From contig NZ_JALPNF010000010.1 of assembly GCF_023195535.1 (NCBI RefSeq), positions 43,388 to 107,387 of the forward strand: a stretch of 64,000 nucleotides of DNA, in the 5' to 3' direction. A program made the translations under genes and the position numbers. Numbering within the stretch: the first letter of the stretch is position 1; every line of letters begins with the position of its first letter. A model generated the notes under the pieces. The model worked only from the letters and a program-made list of their open reading frames with translations, was not told the origin of the DNA and made no database searches. Shown here piece after piece: positions 42,759-51,980 of the stretch. Source of the DNA: Sphingomonas faeni (GTDB lineage Bacteria; Pseudomonadota; Alphaproteobacteria; Sphingomonadales; Sphingomonadaceae).

Positions 42759-43495
42759 GCGACTCCCTGTCTGGAATTACGCCCCCCGGCTTTGCGGCGC
42801 GGCCGTCTCGGCCAGCGCATGAAAAGAAGGATCGCGCCCGACACCGCGAAGACGAGACCGCCTGCGGCAAAGGCGTTGAGCCACGGCGTGTTGAACCGCT
42901 CGTGCTCGGTCCAATCCATGATGTGAAGGCCCCAGAAGAAGTCGTACAGCCGCCACGTTCCTGTCCTGACCGACGTGAGACGTCCTGTGTCGGCTGCTAC
43001 ATAGATGCGGGTGGCGTCATCGTCGGCGAACGTGGCCCGCCAGGCCGGCAACGCCCCGCGATACTCGGTGCTGGCTCGTTCGACCCGTTCGATGGTGGGC
43101 GCGGGTACACCACTCCCTCGATACGCTTTCTGAGCGATCGTCACGGCCACCCTGGCATCCAGTGGCGGAAGCGGCGCAGCCGTGCGGGCGTCCAGCAGAC
43201 GGATGTGACCGTCGACGAGCTGTGCCTCGACGACCGGTCGCCCGAGCAGCATGCGGTGCTGAAGCTGCCGGACCGGCGCTCCGGCTGACGCGAGCAAGGC
43301 AGGTAACGGTGCGAAGCCTTGGGTGCTCGACAGCGCCGGCTCGGCATTGCGATCGATGCGGTGATCGCCATGAACCGTGTCGATCGGGAGCAGGCTCATC
43401 ACAAGCCCGCTGGTGAACCAGACGATCGCCTACGCGCCGATCAGGAGAGCAAGCCAGCGGTGGATCTTGCTCGCTCCAAGGTGGAGGCGGAGCCG
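42755..43495 (-). pseudogene. PepSY domain membrane protein, interrupted by an amber codon
   Basis: The frame reads RLRLHLGASKIHRWLALLIG, then alanine and a TAG at 43430-43432, then AIVWFTSGLVMSLLPIDTVH and a full PepSY-type domain with a last membrane helix (LNAFAAGGLVFAVSGAILLF). A CAG-to-TAG change would explain the stop. Downstream ATGs at 43402 could make a 215-residue protein without its first helix. It sits between copB and the DUF305 genes. Confidence 0.65.
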
Positions 43496-43500
43496 CGGGC

Positions 43501-44715
43501 TCAGAACCAGGTCCTAACGCCGGCGACGAAGCTGAAGCCCCCTGTGTCGTCGCCCCGCGCCCGCGAGAAGCGGGCGGTGTCGCCGAACTGCCGTTCCCAC
43601 GACACGCCGATATAGGGCGCGAACTCACGGCGGCCCTCGTAGCGAAGCCGCAAACCGGCCTCCAGGTCCGTCAGCCCGGAGCCGATCCCGGTCTCCCGCA
43701 CGTCCTGGGCCGCGAAGTTGGCCTCCACCCTGGGCTGGAGAACGAAGTAGTTGGTGATGCGCTGGTCGTAATAGCCCTCGGCGCGGGCGAGCACGTCCCC
43801 CTTGTCGGAGAGGAACAGCGCGCCCTCGACCTCGAACTGGTAGGGGGCCAAGCCCTCGATCCCGATCGTCGCATAGGTGCGCGACGGGTTCGGCTTGAAG
43901 TCGTAGCGGACGCCGGCCTGAAGGTTCCAGTAGGGATCGAGGGCGTGGCTGTAGAGCGCCTGCACCTCAGCGCTTTCCAGCGACTTGCCGAAGCTGCCTT
44001 CACCCTCCGACTTCAACCACAGTCGGTTGATGTCGCCTCCGATCCAAGCCTCGCCATCCCAGCGGTAGCCGTCGCTTCCCTTGCGGGCCTGATATTCCGC
44101 GAGATTGAAGAGCACCTGATAGTAGGTCATCCCGCCATGCTCGCGCCGCAGATCGTTCTCGCGCGAGCTGGCCATGGCATCTGCCCCCCAGAAGCGATCG
44201 GCGAGATGATCGCCGGACGGCGCGGGAGCGGGCTTATTGCCGGGAAGAAGGTCGGTCCCGACCTTGGCGCCTGCCTGGCTACCCTCCATCGCCATACCGG
44301 GCATCGCGCTCATGTCATGCCCAGCATGCGGGTCCTGCCCCGCTGCTGCCGGAGAGCCCATACCGGGCATAGCGGACATGTCGTGGCCGGCGTGCGGGTC
44401 CTGGGCGGGCGCGCCCTGCTGCCCGCCCATGTTCATGCCCTGCATCCCGCTCATGTCGTGACCGGCGTGCGGATCGGCCGCCGGAGCCTGTGCGGCTGGG
44501 GCACGACGGGGGGCCGCGCGCCGGACAGGGGCCTTCCGTTTGGTCGCAGGTTTCGCGGCTGCTTTCCGTGCGGGCTTGGGGGGCGCCTTGGCCGCGGGCT
44601 TCGCCGGCATGGTCATCCCCGGCATGTTGTGCATGGAATGATCCATGCTCTGCCCGAACACGGGGCTGGCGACGACTGCCGAGGCGAGGCCGGCGAGAAG
44701 GAGCGACCGGTTCAC
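43501..44715 (-). CDS. copB: copper resistance outer membrane protein CopB
   Basis: A 404-residue protein with a signal peptide, a long Lys/Ala/Pro and Met/His-rich region with repeated DPHAGHDMS(G/A)M units (about 80-150), and a C-terminal beta-barrel of about 210 residues ending in Phe. It is thought to handle excess copper at the outer membrane. It starts at a GTG that overlaps the copA stop (GTGA), so the two are coupled. Confidence 0.92.
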   Translation of the reverse strand: MNRSLLLAGLASAVVASPVFGQSMDHSMHNMPGMTMPAKPAAKAPPKPARKAAAKPATKRKAPVRRAAPRRAPAAQAPAADPHAGHDMSGMQGMNMGGQQGAPAQDPHAGHDMSAMPGMGSPAAAGQDPHAGHDMSAMPGMAMEGSQAGAKVGTDLLPGNKPAPAPSGDHLADRFWGADAMASSRENDLRREHGGMTYYQVLFNLAEYQARKGSDGYRWDGEAWIGGDINRLWLKSEGEGSFGKSLESAEVQALYSHALDPYWNLQAGVRYDFKPNPSRTYATIGIEGLAPYQFEVEGALFLSDKGDVLARAEGYYDQRITNYFVLQPRVEANFAAQDVRETGIGSGLTDLEAGLRLRYEGRREFAPYIGVSWERQFGDTARFSRARGDDTGGFSFVAGVRTWF

Positions 44716-46685
44716 GCTGCCGCCCCCCCGGCCTTGCGGACCTGGACGACGCGCATCATCCCTGCGTGCATGTGGTAGAGCATGTGGCAGTGAAACGCCC
44801 AATCGCCTTCCTCGCCTGTCACGTCCCAGCTCACCGTGCCGCCTGGCTGGACGAGCACGGTATGTTTTCGGGGCGCGTAAGCGCCTTTGCCCGTCACCAG
44901 GTCGAAGAAGTGACCGTGGATGTGAATGGGATGGCCCATCATCGTGTCGTTGATGAGGGTGACACGCACCCGTTCGCCGTGCAGCAAGGTGATCGGACCT
45001 GGGCTCTCCGACAGCTTCTCGCCATCAAAGCCCCACATGTACCGTTCCATGTTGCCGGTCAGGTGGAGCTTGATCTCGCGCTCGGGCGCCCGCGTGTCGG
45101 GATTGCGTTCTAGGGCAACCAGATCGCGATAGGTCAGCACGCGGTGCCCGACATTCTCCAGTCCCTGACCTGGCTCGCCGGTGCGATCGACTGGCATGGC
45201 CGAAATGGTCTGGACACCCGGACCCTTCTTCACCCCCAAGGCCTTCGAAAAATCGCGCATGTTCATGCTGCCCATGTCCATGCCAGCCATCGACTGCCCA
45301 TCTGCCATGCCCGGCATCGCACCCGACCCGTGATCCATCCCGGCCATTGCGCCACTCTGACCCTGCGGCGCGGTCATCCCGGCCATGGCGCCGGCAGCAG
45401 CGCCGGCGCCATGGTTCATCTGGGAATGGTCCATGCCCTGCATCGAACCGGCACCTGCGCCATGGTCCATACCGCCATGGTCCATGCCCGCCATCGATCC
45501 AGCCTGTGCGCCCGTCGCACCGCTCCCCATGCCCTTCATGGAACCGTGATCCATGGTGCTCATGTCATGGCCGCCCATGCCCATGTCCTTCATGGTCGCG
45601 AGCGGCCGCTTGCGGAGCGGCGGGACTTCGGCAGCCATGCCCTCGCGGGGTGCGAGCGTCGCGCGCGCCATGCCGGAGCGATCGACGCTTTCGCCCACCA
45701 GCGTGTAGGCGCGCATGTCGGGCGGCTTGACGATCGCGTCATAGGTCTCGGCCGGACCGAACTGGAACTCGTCGATCTGAACGGGGCGCACGTTCAAACC
45801 ATCGGCCGCGACGATCGTCATCGGCAGGCCGGGGATGCGGACGTTGAAGGTCGTCATGGACGATGCGTTGATGAAGCGAAGCCGCACCCGCTCCCCCGGC
45901 CGGAACAGCGCGGTCCAATTGTCCTTGGGACCATGGCCGTTGACCAGATAGGTGTAGGTCGAGGCGGTCACGTCGGCGACGTCGGCGGGGTCCATCCGCA
46001 TCTTGCCCCACATCAGCCGCTCTTTGAGCGGCTGATCCTTGCCCGCCAGCAGCCCGCTTAGGGTCTGGCGCTGGCGGTTGAAGTAGCCCGACTCCTTCTT
46101 GAGGCGGTCGAACAGGTAGTGCGGATGCTGGAAGCTGTGATCGGACAGCACGATGACGTGCTCGCGATCGAACTGCACCGGGTCGGGGTCCTTGGGGTCG
46201 ATCAGGATCGGCCCGTAGTGCCCCTCCTGCTCCTGGAGCCCCGAGTGGCTGTGATACCAGTAGGTGCCGCTCTGGATGATCGGGAACTCGTAGGTGAAGG
46301 TCGATCGTGCCGGGATGCCTGGAAAGGCAATGCCGGGCACGCCGTCCATCTGAAAGGGCACCAGCAGCCCGTGCCAATGAATAGAGGTTTCCTCATCCAG
46401 ATCGTTAACGACGTGGAGGCGCACGTTCTGCCCCTCGCGCAAGCGGATGAGCGGAGCGGGCACGGTGCCGTTGATGCCGATCGCGTGGCTCTGCCGTCCG
46501 TCGATCATCATCATCTGGTGAGCGATCTTTAACGTAATGTCGTCGCCCGAAACTGTCGGCAACGGCTTGGCGATGCCCGCGGACACCGGCTGCGCCCACG
46601 CCGGCATATAGGCCGACAGAGCAAGGCCGCTTCCGGCTAGGGTGGCACCGCGCAGCACTTGGCGGCGGTCGAGAACGCGCGACAT
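44712..46685 (-). CDS. copA: multicopper oxidase CopA
   Basis: A 657-residue periplasmic copper oxidase. A Tat signal (DRRQVLRG) precedes three cupredoxin domains. Copper sites include IHWHGLLV, YWYHSHSG, HPIHIHGHFF and WAFHCHMLYHMHAGMM. A Met/Gly/His-rich insert (about 400-500) with repeated MDHG and MAGM units is typical of copper-loaded CopA. It should oxidise Cu(I) and limit toxicity. The ATG is at 46685, 45 bases after the sigma factor stop. Confidence 0.95.
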   Translation of the reverse strand: MSRVLDRRQVLRGATLAGSGLALSAYMPAWAQPVSAGIAKPLPTVSGDDITLKIAHQMMMIDGRQSHAIGINGTVPAPLIRLREGQNVRLHVVNDLDEETSIHWHGLLVPFQMDGVPGIAFPGIPARSTFTYEFPIIQSGTYWYHSHSGLQEQEGHYGPILIDPKDPDPVQFDREHVIVLSDHSFQHPHYLFDRLKKESGYFNRQRQTLSGLLAGKDQPLKERLMWGKMRMDPADVADVTASTYTYLVNGHGPKDNWTALFRPGERVRLRFINASSMTTFNVRIPGLPMTIVAADGLNVRPVQIDEFQFGPAETYDAIVKPPDMRAYTLVGESVDRSGMARATLAPREGMAAEVPPLRKRPLATMKDMGMGGHDMSTMDHGSMKGMGSGATGAQAGSMAGMDHGGMDHGAGAGSMQGMDHSQMNHGAGAAAGAMAGMTAPQGQSGAMAGMDHGSGAMPGMADGQSMAGMDMGSMNMRDFSKALGVKKGPGVQTISAMPVDRTGEPGQGLENVGHRVLTYRDLVALERNPDTRAPEREIKLHLTGNMERYMWGFDGEKLSESPGPITLLHGERVRVTLINDTMMGHPIHIHGHFFDLVTGKGAYAPRKHTVLVQPGGTVSWDVTGEEGDWAFHCHMLYHMHAGMMRVVQVRKAGGAAA

Positions 46686-46730
46686 GAAAGCTCCTCGAAG
46701 GTGGGCCGCGACCGGCCCGTTTCACACCTT

Positions 46731-47324
46731 CTACGCGTCCCGCACGCCGATCCCTTGTTCAGTGTTCAACTTTTCGAGGAGGCGCGAGCGGGCACGGTAG
46801 AGGCGGGTTTCGACAGCCTTCTGGCTGATCCCCAGCACGTCGGCGGTTTCGGCTTGGCTCAAACCCTCGATGGTGCGCAGCACCAGAGCCTCTTTTAGAT
46901 TCATGGGCAGAGCGGAAATGGCTTTTGTTACCCGGTCCAGCTCCTGGCGGTCGGCTGCGCCGTCGTCGATCGCCACCTGATCGTCCACCACAGCTTCAGC
47001 CCGATGATCGATGGGGGCCGCGAAGGAGAAGAACCGGCGCACCGTGCGCTTTCGCGCCCAGTCACGACATTTGTTGATCGCGATCGTCGAAAGCCACGCT
47101 CTCATGGCGCGCTGCCCGTCGTAGCGCGGGAGGGCCTGGTGTGCGGCCACGAACGTCTCCTGCACCAGATCGAGCGCTTCGTCGGGTTCGCCGACGCATG
47201 CCCGCGCGAGCCGGAACACCGGCTGTTGGTAGCGTCGCACGATTTCGGCGAAAGCGGCCTGCCGACCCGCGATGCTGAGCGTCGCCAGCTCGCCATCGGA
47301 CAGCGTGGTCCAATCGAGGCTCAC
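46731..47324 (-). CDS. ECF sigma factor, CnrH-like
   Basis: A 197-residue group IV sigma factor. Region 2 contains DEALDLVQETFVAAHQALPR, and region 4 has LSQAETADVLGISQKAVETR. It starts at a GTG overlapping the upstream CnrX-like stop. Placed directly upstream of copA, with CnrX- and CnrY-like proteins, it should form a metal-responsive regulatory set, as in nickel/cobalt CnrYXH. Confidence 0.88.
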   Translation of the reverse strand: MSLDWTTLSDGELATLSIAGRQAAFAEIVRRYQQPVFRLARACVGEPDEALDLVQETFVAAHQALPRYDGQRAMRAWLSTIAINKCRDWARKRTVRRFFSFAAPIDHRAEAVVDDQVAIDDGAADRQELDRVTKAISALPMNLKEALVLRTIEGLSQAETADVLGISQKAVETRLYRARSRLLEKLNTEQGIGVRDA

Positions 47325-47761
47325 CCCTGGCCGTCGGTGAGCGCCTTCACCACCGCGTCGTCGAACTGGGAGGTCTGATCGGTCCGCAGAAGCTGCCGCA
47401 TGGCGAAGATATGCGCCAACGTGGCCTTCTGCAGCTCGCCCATCGCGGCATGGCTCTGATCGACCGCGGCCGTGACCCGCGGGCCGTTGCCGTGCTCGGC
47501 CTCGATCGCCTCGGCGAGCCGGGCATTGGTCGCGCGCAACTCCAGCTCGAGAGCGCGCCGTTGCACCGCGAACCGGTCCTCCAGAACCTTCAGCTTTGCC
47601 TGCTGATCGGCATCGAGCGCGAGCTTGTGGTGCAGTACCTCGTGCAGCGCGGTGCCCGGCTGCTTGGGATGGGGCAACAGCGCACGTCCGACGAACACGC
47701 CTCCGATCGCCGCAACAAAGGCGAGGACGACACACAGAATGACGCGCTTGGTCGAGGTCAC
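47321..47761 (-). CDS. CnrX/ZraP-like periplasmic metal sensor
   Basis: A 146-residue protein with one N-terminal membrane segment (about 8-25) and a periplasmic helical hairpin (LALDADQQAKLKVLEDRFAV and on), as in heavy-metal sensor proteins. His residues near 40-45 (LHEVLHHKLAL) are candidate ligands. It should sense metal and act on the CnrY-like anti-sigma. It overlaps both neighbours by four bases. Confidence 0.85.
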   Translation of the reverse strand: MTSTKRVILCVVLAFVAAIGGVFVGRALLPHPKQPGTALHEVLHHKLALDADQQAKLKVLEDRFAVQRRALELELRATNARLAEAIEAEHGNGPRVTAAVDQSHAAMGELQKATLAHIFAMRQLLRTDQTSQFDDAVVKALTDGQG

Positions 47762-48030
47762 GGCTCGCCTATCAGCAAAGTCGAGGGTGCGAGCGGCGAA
47801 GCCCCACCGAGCGGTGCGAGCGACACCGCGGGGCTCGCGGTCGCCGGCAACTCGGCACCGATCATGCCGATCGCCAATGCCGCGACCGTCACCACACCGA
47901 AGCCGAGCCCGGCCTGTCGCACGACCGGCCGGGTGCCGATGCGGGCGAGAACACGTGCTTCGACGTCGTCCAGCGCGGCCGGAACAGGTGCTCCCGCCAA
48001 TCTCGCCAACGCACTGTCCAGATCATCCAT
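47758..48030 (-). CDS. CnrY-like anti-sigma factor
   Basis: A 90-residue protein: a short cytoplasmic N-terminus (about 1-38) predicted to bind the sigma factor, one membrane segment (about 42-60, LGFGVVTVAALAIGMIG) and a short periplasmic tail. This is the size and order of CnrY-type anti-sigmas. The ATG is at 48030, and its first base is shared with the end of the IS1182 element, so its original promoter and ribosome binding site are gone. Confidence 0.72.
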   Translation of the reverse strand: MDDLDSALARLAGAPVPAALDDVEARVLARIGTRPVVRQAGLGFGVVTVAALAIGMIGAELPATASPAVSLAPLGGASPLAPSTLLIGEP

Positions 48031-49697
48031 CAGACCGTCCGAAAACGTATTCTGGGCAGATGCGCACTCGATCGGGTGTCAGAAGAGCCGTCGCTGACGC
48101 TATTTTCGGCCCAAGTCCGCTTTGATATCGCATAAACTGCGCCTTGGCTGCTGATAGCCGGCTTATAAGGGTGGTTCTGGCAGCCGGACGCGTGCCTTTC
48201 AGGCCTGCATGGCCTGGAGCATGGCGGGGATCCCAAGGATCGTGATGGCTCGCCTCAGATTGTAGGCGAGCGCGGTCAGGCTTAACTCGGCATTCACGCT
48301 GCCGAGCCCTCGCATCAGGAACGCGCCCTGGTTCATCCACTGTTTGATCGAGCCGAAGGGGTGCTCGACCATTTCGCGGCGCCGGTCGAGAATGTCGGGG
48401 CGGGTGGCAAGCCGCTCGGCCATGCGATCGAGCACCGCCTCGCCTTCCCAGCGGTTGATGGTCCGCGCCGTACCGGACGTGCATTGTGGCTTGAGTGGGC
48501 AGGCCCGGCAGGCTTGCCGGTTGCCGTAGCGGATGGTGCAATGACCGTCCTTCTCCGAGCGGCTAAACGGATCGAGGCGCTTCCTGGCAGGGCAGGTGTA
48601 GCAGTCCTGCGCCGCATCGTAGGCGAAAGCGTCCTTGCCGAAATAGCCCTGGTCGATGGCAGGACCACGCTCTGGGCGGGCGACGTAGGGGATCACACCG
48701 ACCGTCTCGCAGGCAGCGATGTCCTCCCCCTTGTAATAGCCCTTGTCGGCTACCGCGGCGATCCGCTCGACGCCCAGTAACTCGCGTGCGGCGCCAGCAG
48801 TCTGCGCGAGCAGGCCAAGGTCGCTACCGGCGTTGGTGACGTGCTGTTCCACGATCAGCTTGTGCCGGGCGTCGACGGCGACCTGCGCGTTGTAGCCGAC
48901 GCCGACCTTGGGGTGCATCGCCATGCCGCGAGCATCAGGATCGGTCAGCGACTTCTGGCTCTCACCGCTGGCGACCAACTCGGCCAGCATCGCCGAATGC
49001 CGGAGCCGGCGCTCGCGCATCCGCGCGATCTTCGCCGTCAGCACAGCGGCGCGTGCGGAGGCTCCTTCCGCTTCAGTTTCGGCCTGGTCGGCGCGGTCGA
49101 GCCGGGTCAGATACTCCTCGATCCGCTCATCGGCGATTGTGATCCACCCAGCCAGCTTCTGGCGAGTGAAGTTGCGCCGACGGCTGTTCACAGCCTCGAG
49201 CCGTGTGCCGTCCACCGCCACCAACTCCCGCCCGAACAGGTCTAGCCTGCGGCACAGCAACACGAACGACCGGAACAATGGCTTGAACGCGGCCACGTTG
49301 ACGCGCCGGAAATCCGCGATCGTGCGGAAGTCCGGTTGCAGGCCGCCCAGCAGCCACATCACTTCCAAGTTGCGTCCTGCCTCTGCCGCCAGGCACCGGC
49401 TCGACCGGACCCGGTTGAGATAGCCGTAGAGGTACAGCTTCAGCAGATCAGCAGGATCATAGCCGGGCCGGCCTGTCGCCTTGGGTCGCGCCCGGCCAAA
49501 ACCAAGCTCACCCAGATCCAGCTCGTCGACGAACGCCGCGATGAACCGCGCCGGGTTGTCCGCCGATACGTAGTCATCGACCGACGCCGGCAGCAACTGC
49601 ATCTGATCGCGTGGAAGACCTTCGATGTACCCCATGCCGGATCATATCGATCCGGCCGCCACGCTGGAATCCCTCATGACGTTTTCGGACGGTCTGA
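48030..49697 (-). mobile_element. IS1182-family insertion sequence, 1.67 kb
   Basis: The ends are a perfect 19-bp inverted repeat: TCAGACCGTCCGAAAACGT at 48030-48048 and its reverse complement at 49679-49697. It carries one transposase gene. It lies directly against the start codon of the CnrY-like gene, upstream of the copper operon. No target duplication is evident. Confidence 0.9.
48199..49635 (-). CDS. IS1182-family transposase
   Basis: A 478-residue DDE transposase. DUF772-type N-terminal segments (PASVDDYVSADNPARFIAAF), the ELVAVDGTRLEAVNSR and AAVADKGYYKGEDI motifs, and a C-terminal cysteine set (YTCPARKRL, CRACPLKPQC) are as in IS1182. GSIKQWMNQGAFLMRGLGSV near the end holds the family's last signature. 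It looks intact. Confidence 0.92.
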   Translation of the reverse strand: MGYIEGLPRDQMQLLPASVDDYVSADNPARFIAAFVDELDLGELGFGRARPKATGRPGYDPADLLKLYLYGYLNRVRSSRCLAAEAGRNLEVMWLLGGLQPDFRTIADFRRVNVAAFKPLFRSFVLLCRRLDLFGRELVAVDGTRLEAVNSRRRNFTRQKLAGWITIADERIEEYLTRLDRADQAETEAEGASARAAVLTAKIARMRERRLRHSAMLAELVASGESQKSLTDPDARGMAMHPKVGVGYNAQVAVDARHKLIVEQHVTNAGSDLGLLAQTAGAARELLGVERIAAVADKGYYKGEDIAACETVGVIPYVARPERGPAIDQGYFGKDAFAYDAAQDCYTCPARKRLDPFSRSEKDGHCTIRYGNRQACRACPLKPQCTSGTARTINRWEGEAVLDRMAERLATRPDILDRRREMVEHPFGSIKQWMNQGAFLMRGLGSVNAELSLTALAYNLRRAITILGIPAMLQAMQA

Positions 49698-49784
49698 CCT
49701 GTTTGTTGTACAGTCGTGATTGCGACTGGTTTTTCACACATCTGACCGCTGAGGACACTCTGCAGGCCTATATCGAGCCGAAAG

Positions 49785-51341
49785 CTAAGCCGTTGCTTCC
49801 AGCTCGCGTAAGCTGCGGCCCCGCGTCTCTCTTCCTGCGCGCCCGATCAGTACCGCTGACAGCGTCATTGGTACAATCAGCGCGATTGCCGCGCCCCCCA
49901 TCGTCGGGATCAGCCCAGCGAAGGCGCCCAGCTGAACAGCAACGCCACCAAATTTGCTACTCCCCGCGATAAGCCCTGTGGCACGTCCACGGACGCGTAA
50001 TGCGTAGTTTTCGGCTGCATAGGGAAGTAGCACGGCGATCAATCCGTTTGTGCCAACCACCAGCAACGCGATCACAGCGATGAGCAGTGGTGGCCAAGCC
50101 AGCGTAGGCGCCGGCAGTAGGGCTCCGGCAAGCCCGGCGAGTGTGAGAAGCACAGTGCCGATCAGGGTGCGCTTGCTGCTCCACCGGCTGTAAAGGAAGG
50201 CCGCGATCATGATCGTGGGCAGGGCAACGAGTGCTGAGCTGGCGATGATGCCGCTCGCAATCTCGGCACTGAAACCTCGATCCTGCAGATCGGAAGGCAG
50301 CCATAGCAGCAAACCGAAGTTGACGAAGCTCCACGACAGGGCGGTTATGACCAAGGCAATGGTCAACTCGCGTTGGTGCGCCGCAACACTATCAGCATCC
50401 GCTGGAGGAGCTTGAGGCGCACGCCTGACAATACCGAACTTCCGGGCCATATCCGCCAGCTCAGTATCCATGCCCCGTTCCAACAGGAAACGCGGGGACT
50501 CAGGTATCCACCTTGCCATCGCAAGCAGCAGCAAACCGGTTGGAAAGCCCTGCAGCCACAAGCTACGCCAGCCGAACAACGGCTCGAACAGATGAGCGGC
50601 GCCACTAGCCGCGAGGTAGCCGCCAACCAGCCCCGTACCGCCAACCAGCACAAGTACCCAGCTTCTGTGCCGCGGAGGCATGATCTCTGCCAACAGCGTG
50701 TAGACGACGGGCAGCATGCCGCCGGCCGAGCACCCCATCAGAAAACACATGACCAGGTTCCAGCTGTAGGAAGGCATAGCTCCGCAGATAGAGGTCGAGA
50801 CGAACAGGATCGTCGACAACAGGATCGACACACGCCGACCGTAGATATCCGCAAGCCACCCCCACAGAAACGAGCCAACTGTGGTCCCTGTAAGGGCAAC
50901 GAACGGAAGCAGGGCAACGGCCGATTTGGCGAGCCCATACTCGCCCCGCATGCCGGGAAGCACAAAGCCGAGCGTTGCTGGCTTCATAGTGTCGATGATG
51001 AGCCCAAGGGTAAGCACCAGCAGAACGGCAGCATGCGAGCGCGTCAGAGGGGTATCATCGGGCGCTTCATATGCGACGCCAACGCCTGCCCTGTGATCAG
51101 GGCGTTTCTTGGGTAAAGCGCCAAATATAGCTGCCGGCACGCCGATGCCGATCAGCGCCATGCCCAGGTACATCCATCCGTCCATGGGCATACCCGACAG
51201 GTGATTGCCCATCCTATGGGCCATCGCGAGCATCGGTAAGTGAAGGGCAACTCCAACGCTGATCGCCGCACAGCCTGCCCAGAAGAGCGGCCAGCGCTCG
51301 CCGACCACCGAGTTTCCGCGGCTGCTACTGCCATTCGCCAT
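49785..51341 (-). CDS. MFS transporter
   Basis: A 518-residue major-facilitator protein with 12 or more helices. GWLADIYGRRVSILLSTILF is the A-loop motif and RWIPESPRFLL is the signature of the sugar/organic-acid branch. An N-terminal extension (about 1-95) with two extra hydrophobic segments precedes the core. The substrate is unknown. It is separate from the copper operon. Confidence 0.87.
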   Translation of the reverse strand: MANGSSSRGNSVVGERWPLFWAGCAAISVGVALHLPMLAMAHRMGNHLSGMPMDGWMYLGMALIGIGVPAAIFGALPKKRPDHRAGVGVAYEAPDDTPLTRSHAAVLLVLTLGLIIDTMKPATLGFVLPGMRGEYGLAKSAVALLPFVALTGTTVGSFLWGWLADIYGRRVSILLSTILFVSTSICGAMPSYSWNLVMCFLMGCSAGGMLPVVYTLLAEIMPPRHRSWVLVLVGGTGLVGGYLAASGAAHLFEPLFGWRSLWLQGFPTGLLLLAMARWIPESPRFLLERGMDTELADMARKFGIVRRAPQAPPADADSVAAHQRELTIALVITALSWSFVNFGLLLWLPSDLQDRGFSAEIASGIIASSALVALPTIMIAAFLYSRWSSKRTLIGTVLLTLAGLAGALLPAPTLAWPPLLIAVIALLVVGTNGLIAVLLPYAAENYALRVRGRATGLIAGSSKFGGVAVQLGAFAGLIPTMGGAAIALIVPMTLSAVLIGRAGRETRGRSLRELEATA

Positions 51342-51621
51342 TCATTTCCCCCCACCAGCAGTAGCGACATACGCTGCACGGCTTGCCTGCCGCAAGCAGA
51401 GCATCTGCCGGCGGGGCACGTTGCGGCTCATGGCTTGCCGATTGGCTTTCAGGCTTGCGGCTCGCCAAACTGAGCGTCCAAAAGTGGGCGTTTTCGACCG
51501 ATTCCTCTTCCCGATCGGCGTTAGGTTTTGGAAAGAAAAGTGCGGCAGGTTGAGTGCCGACTACAGTAATTATCAAACAGTGAAACAGCTTGATCACCGG
51601 GAGCCATGTCCTATCTAGAAA

Positions 51622-51704
51622 GAGCGGGCCGGGCCCCTCTGACAGTTTCCCTCGGGTTATTGTGATGTCGGACCGCATCGGGTTATCTCGATATAGGCCT
51701 GGCC
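51622..51704 (+). ncRNA. candidate structured RNA element, copy A
   Basis: The outer helix GGCCGGGCC (51627-51635) pairs with GGCCTGGCC (51696-51704), with one G-U. A second helix, ACAGTTTCC (51642-51650) with GGTTATTGT (51655-51663), has loop CTCG. A third has ATCG and CGAT around GGTTATCT. It lies upstream of a DUF465 remnant and the terC gene. A second copy at 55471 keeps the same frame of helices. I do not recognise the class. Confidence 0.6.
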
Positions 51705-51769
51705 GCTTTGCCTCCTGTCGTCGTTGATGATCCGAGCTTTCGATCACCGATTGAAAAGAGGCTCTGAGC

Positions 51770-51937
51770 ATGGAAACGAACAGATCGGCACAGCTCCATC
51801 AGCAGTTGGACGAGCACGCGCGTATCGCGATGGCGCGCCGAACCCCGACTTCTCCAATTGTGCTGCAATTGTAGCGCTTTGAGTTGGGTCTGACAGGCCG
51901 CTTGTGCCCACCACACGCGAGATACCGGCCCTCCTGA
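51770..51937 (+). pseudogene. DUF465-like small protein gene with in-frame amber codon
   Basis: The frame begins METNRSAQLHQQLDEHARIA and resembles the intact DUF465 protein at 55615 (QLHARLDEQIR). A TAG at 51872-51874 falls where the intact copy has Lys, and the frame then continues RFELGLTGRL to a TGA at 51937. Without readthrough only 34 residues are made. It lies 65 bases after RNA copy A and 43 bases before terC. Confidence 0.55.
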
Positions 51938-51980
51938 CCGCTGATCTCGCCCCACGCCACCATGTTTGTTAGAGGTTCCC

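Noticed and set aside
42381..42926. His/Asp-rich plus-strand frame opposite the membrane DUF305 gene
   Set aside because: It looks metal-binding only because it is the complement of Met/Val-rich membrane codons; the minus frame has the DUF305 PHHS motif.
51622..51704. Manganese (yybP-ykoY) riboswitch ahead of terC
   Set aside because: The GGGGAGUAG-type core and the ACC-type closing strand of that class are not present. The element also recurs ahead of a gene unrelated to manganese.
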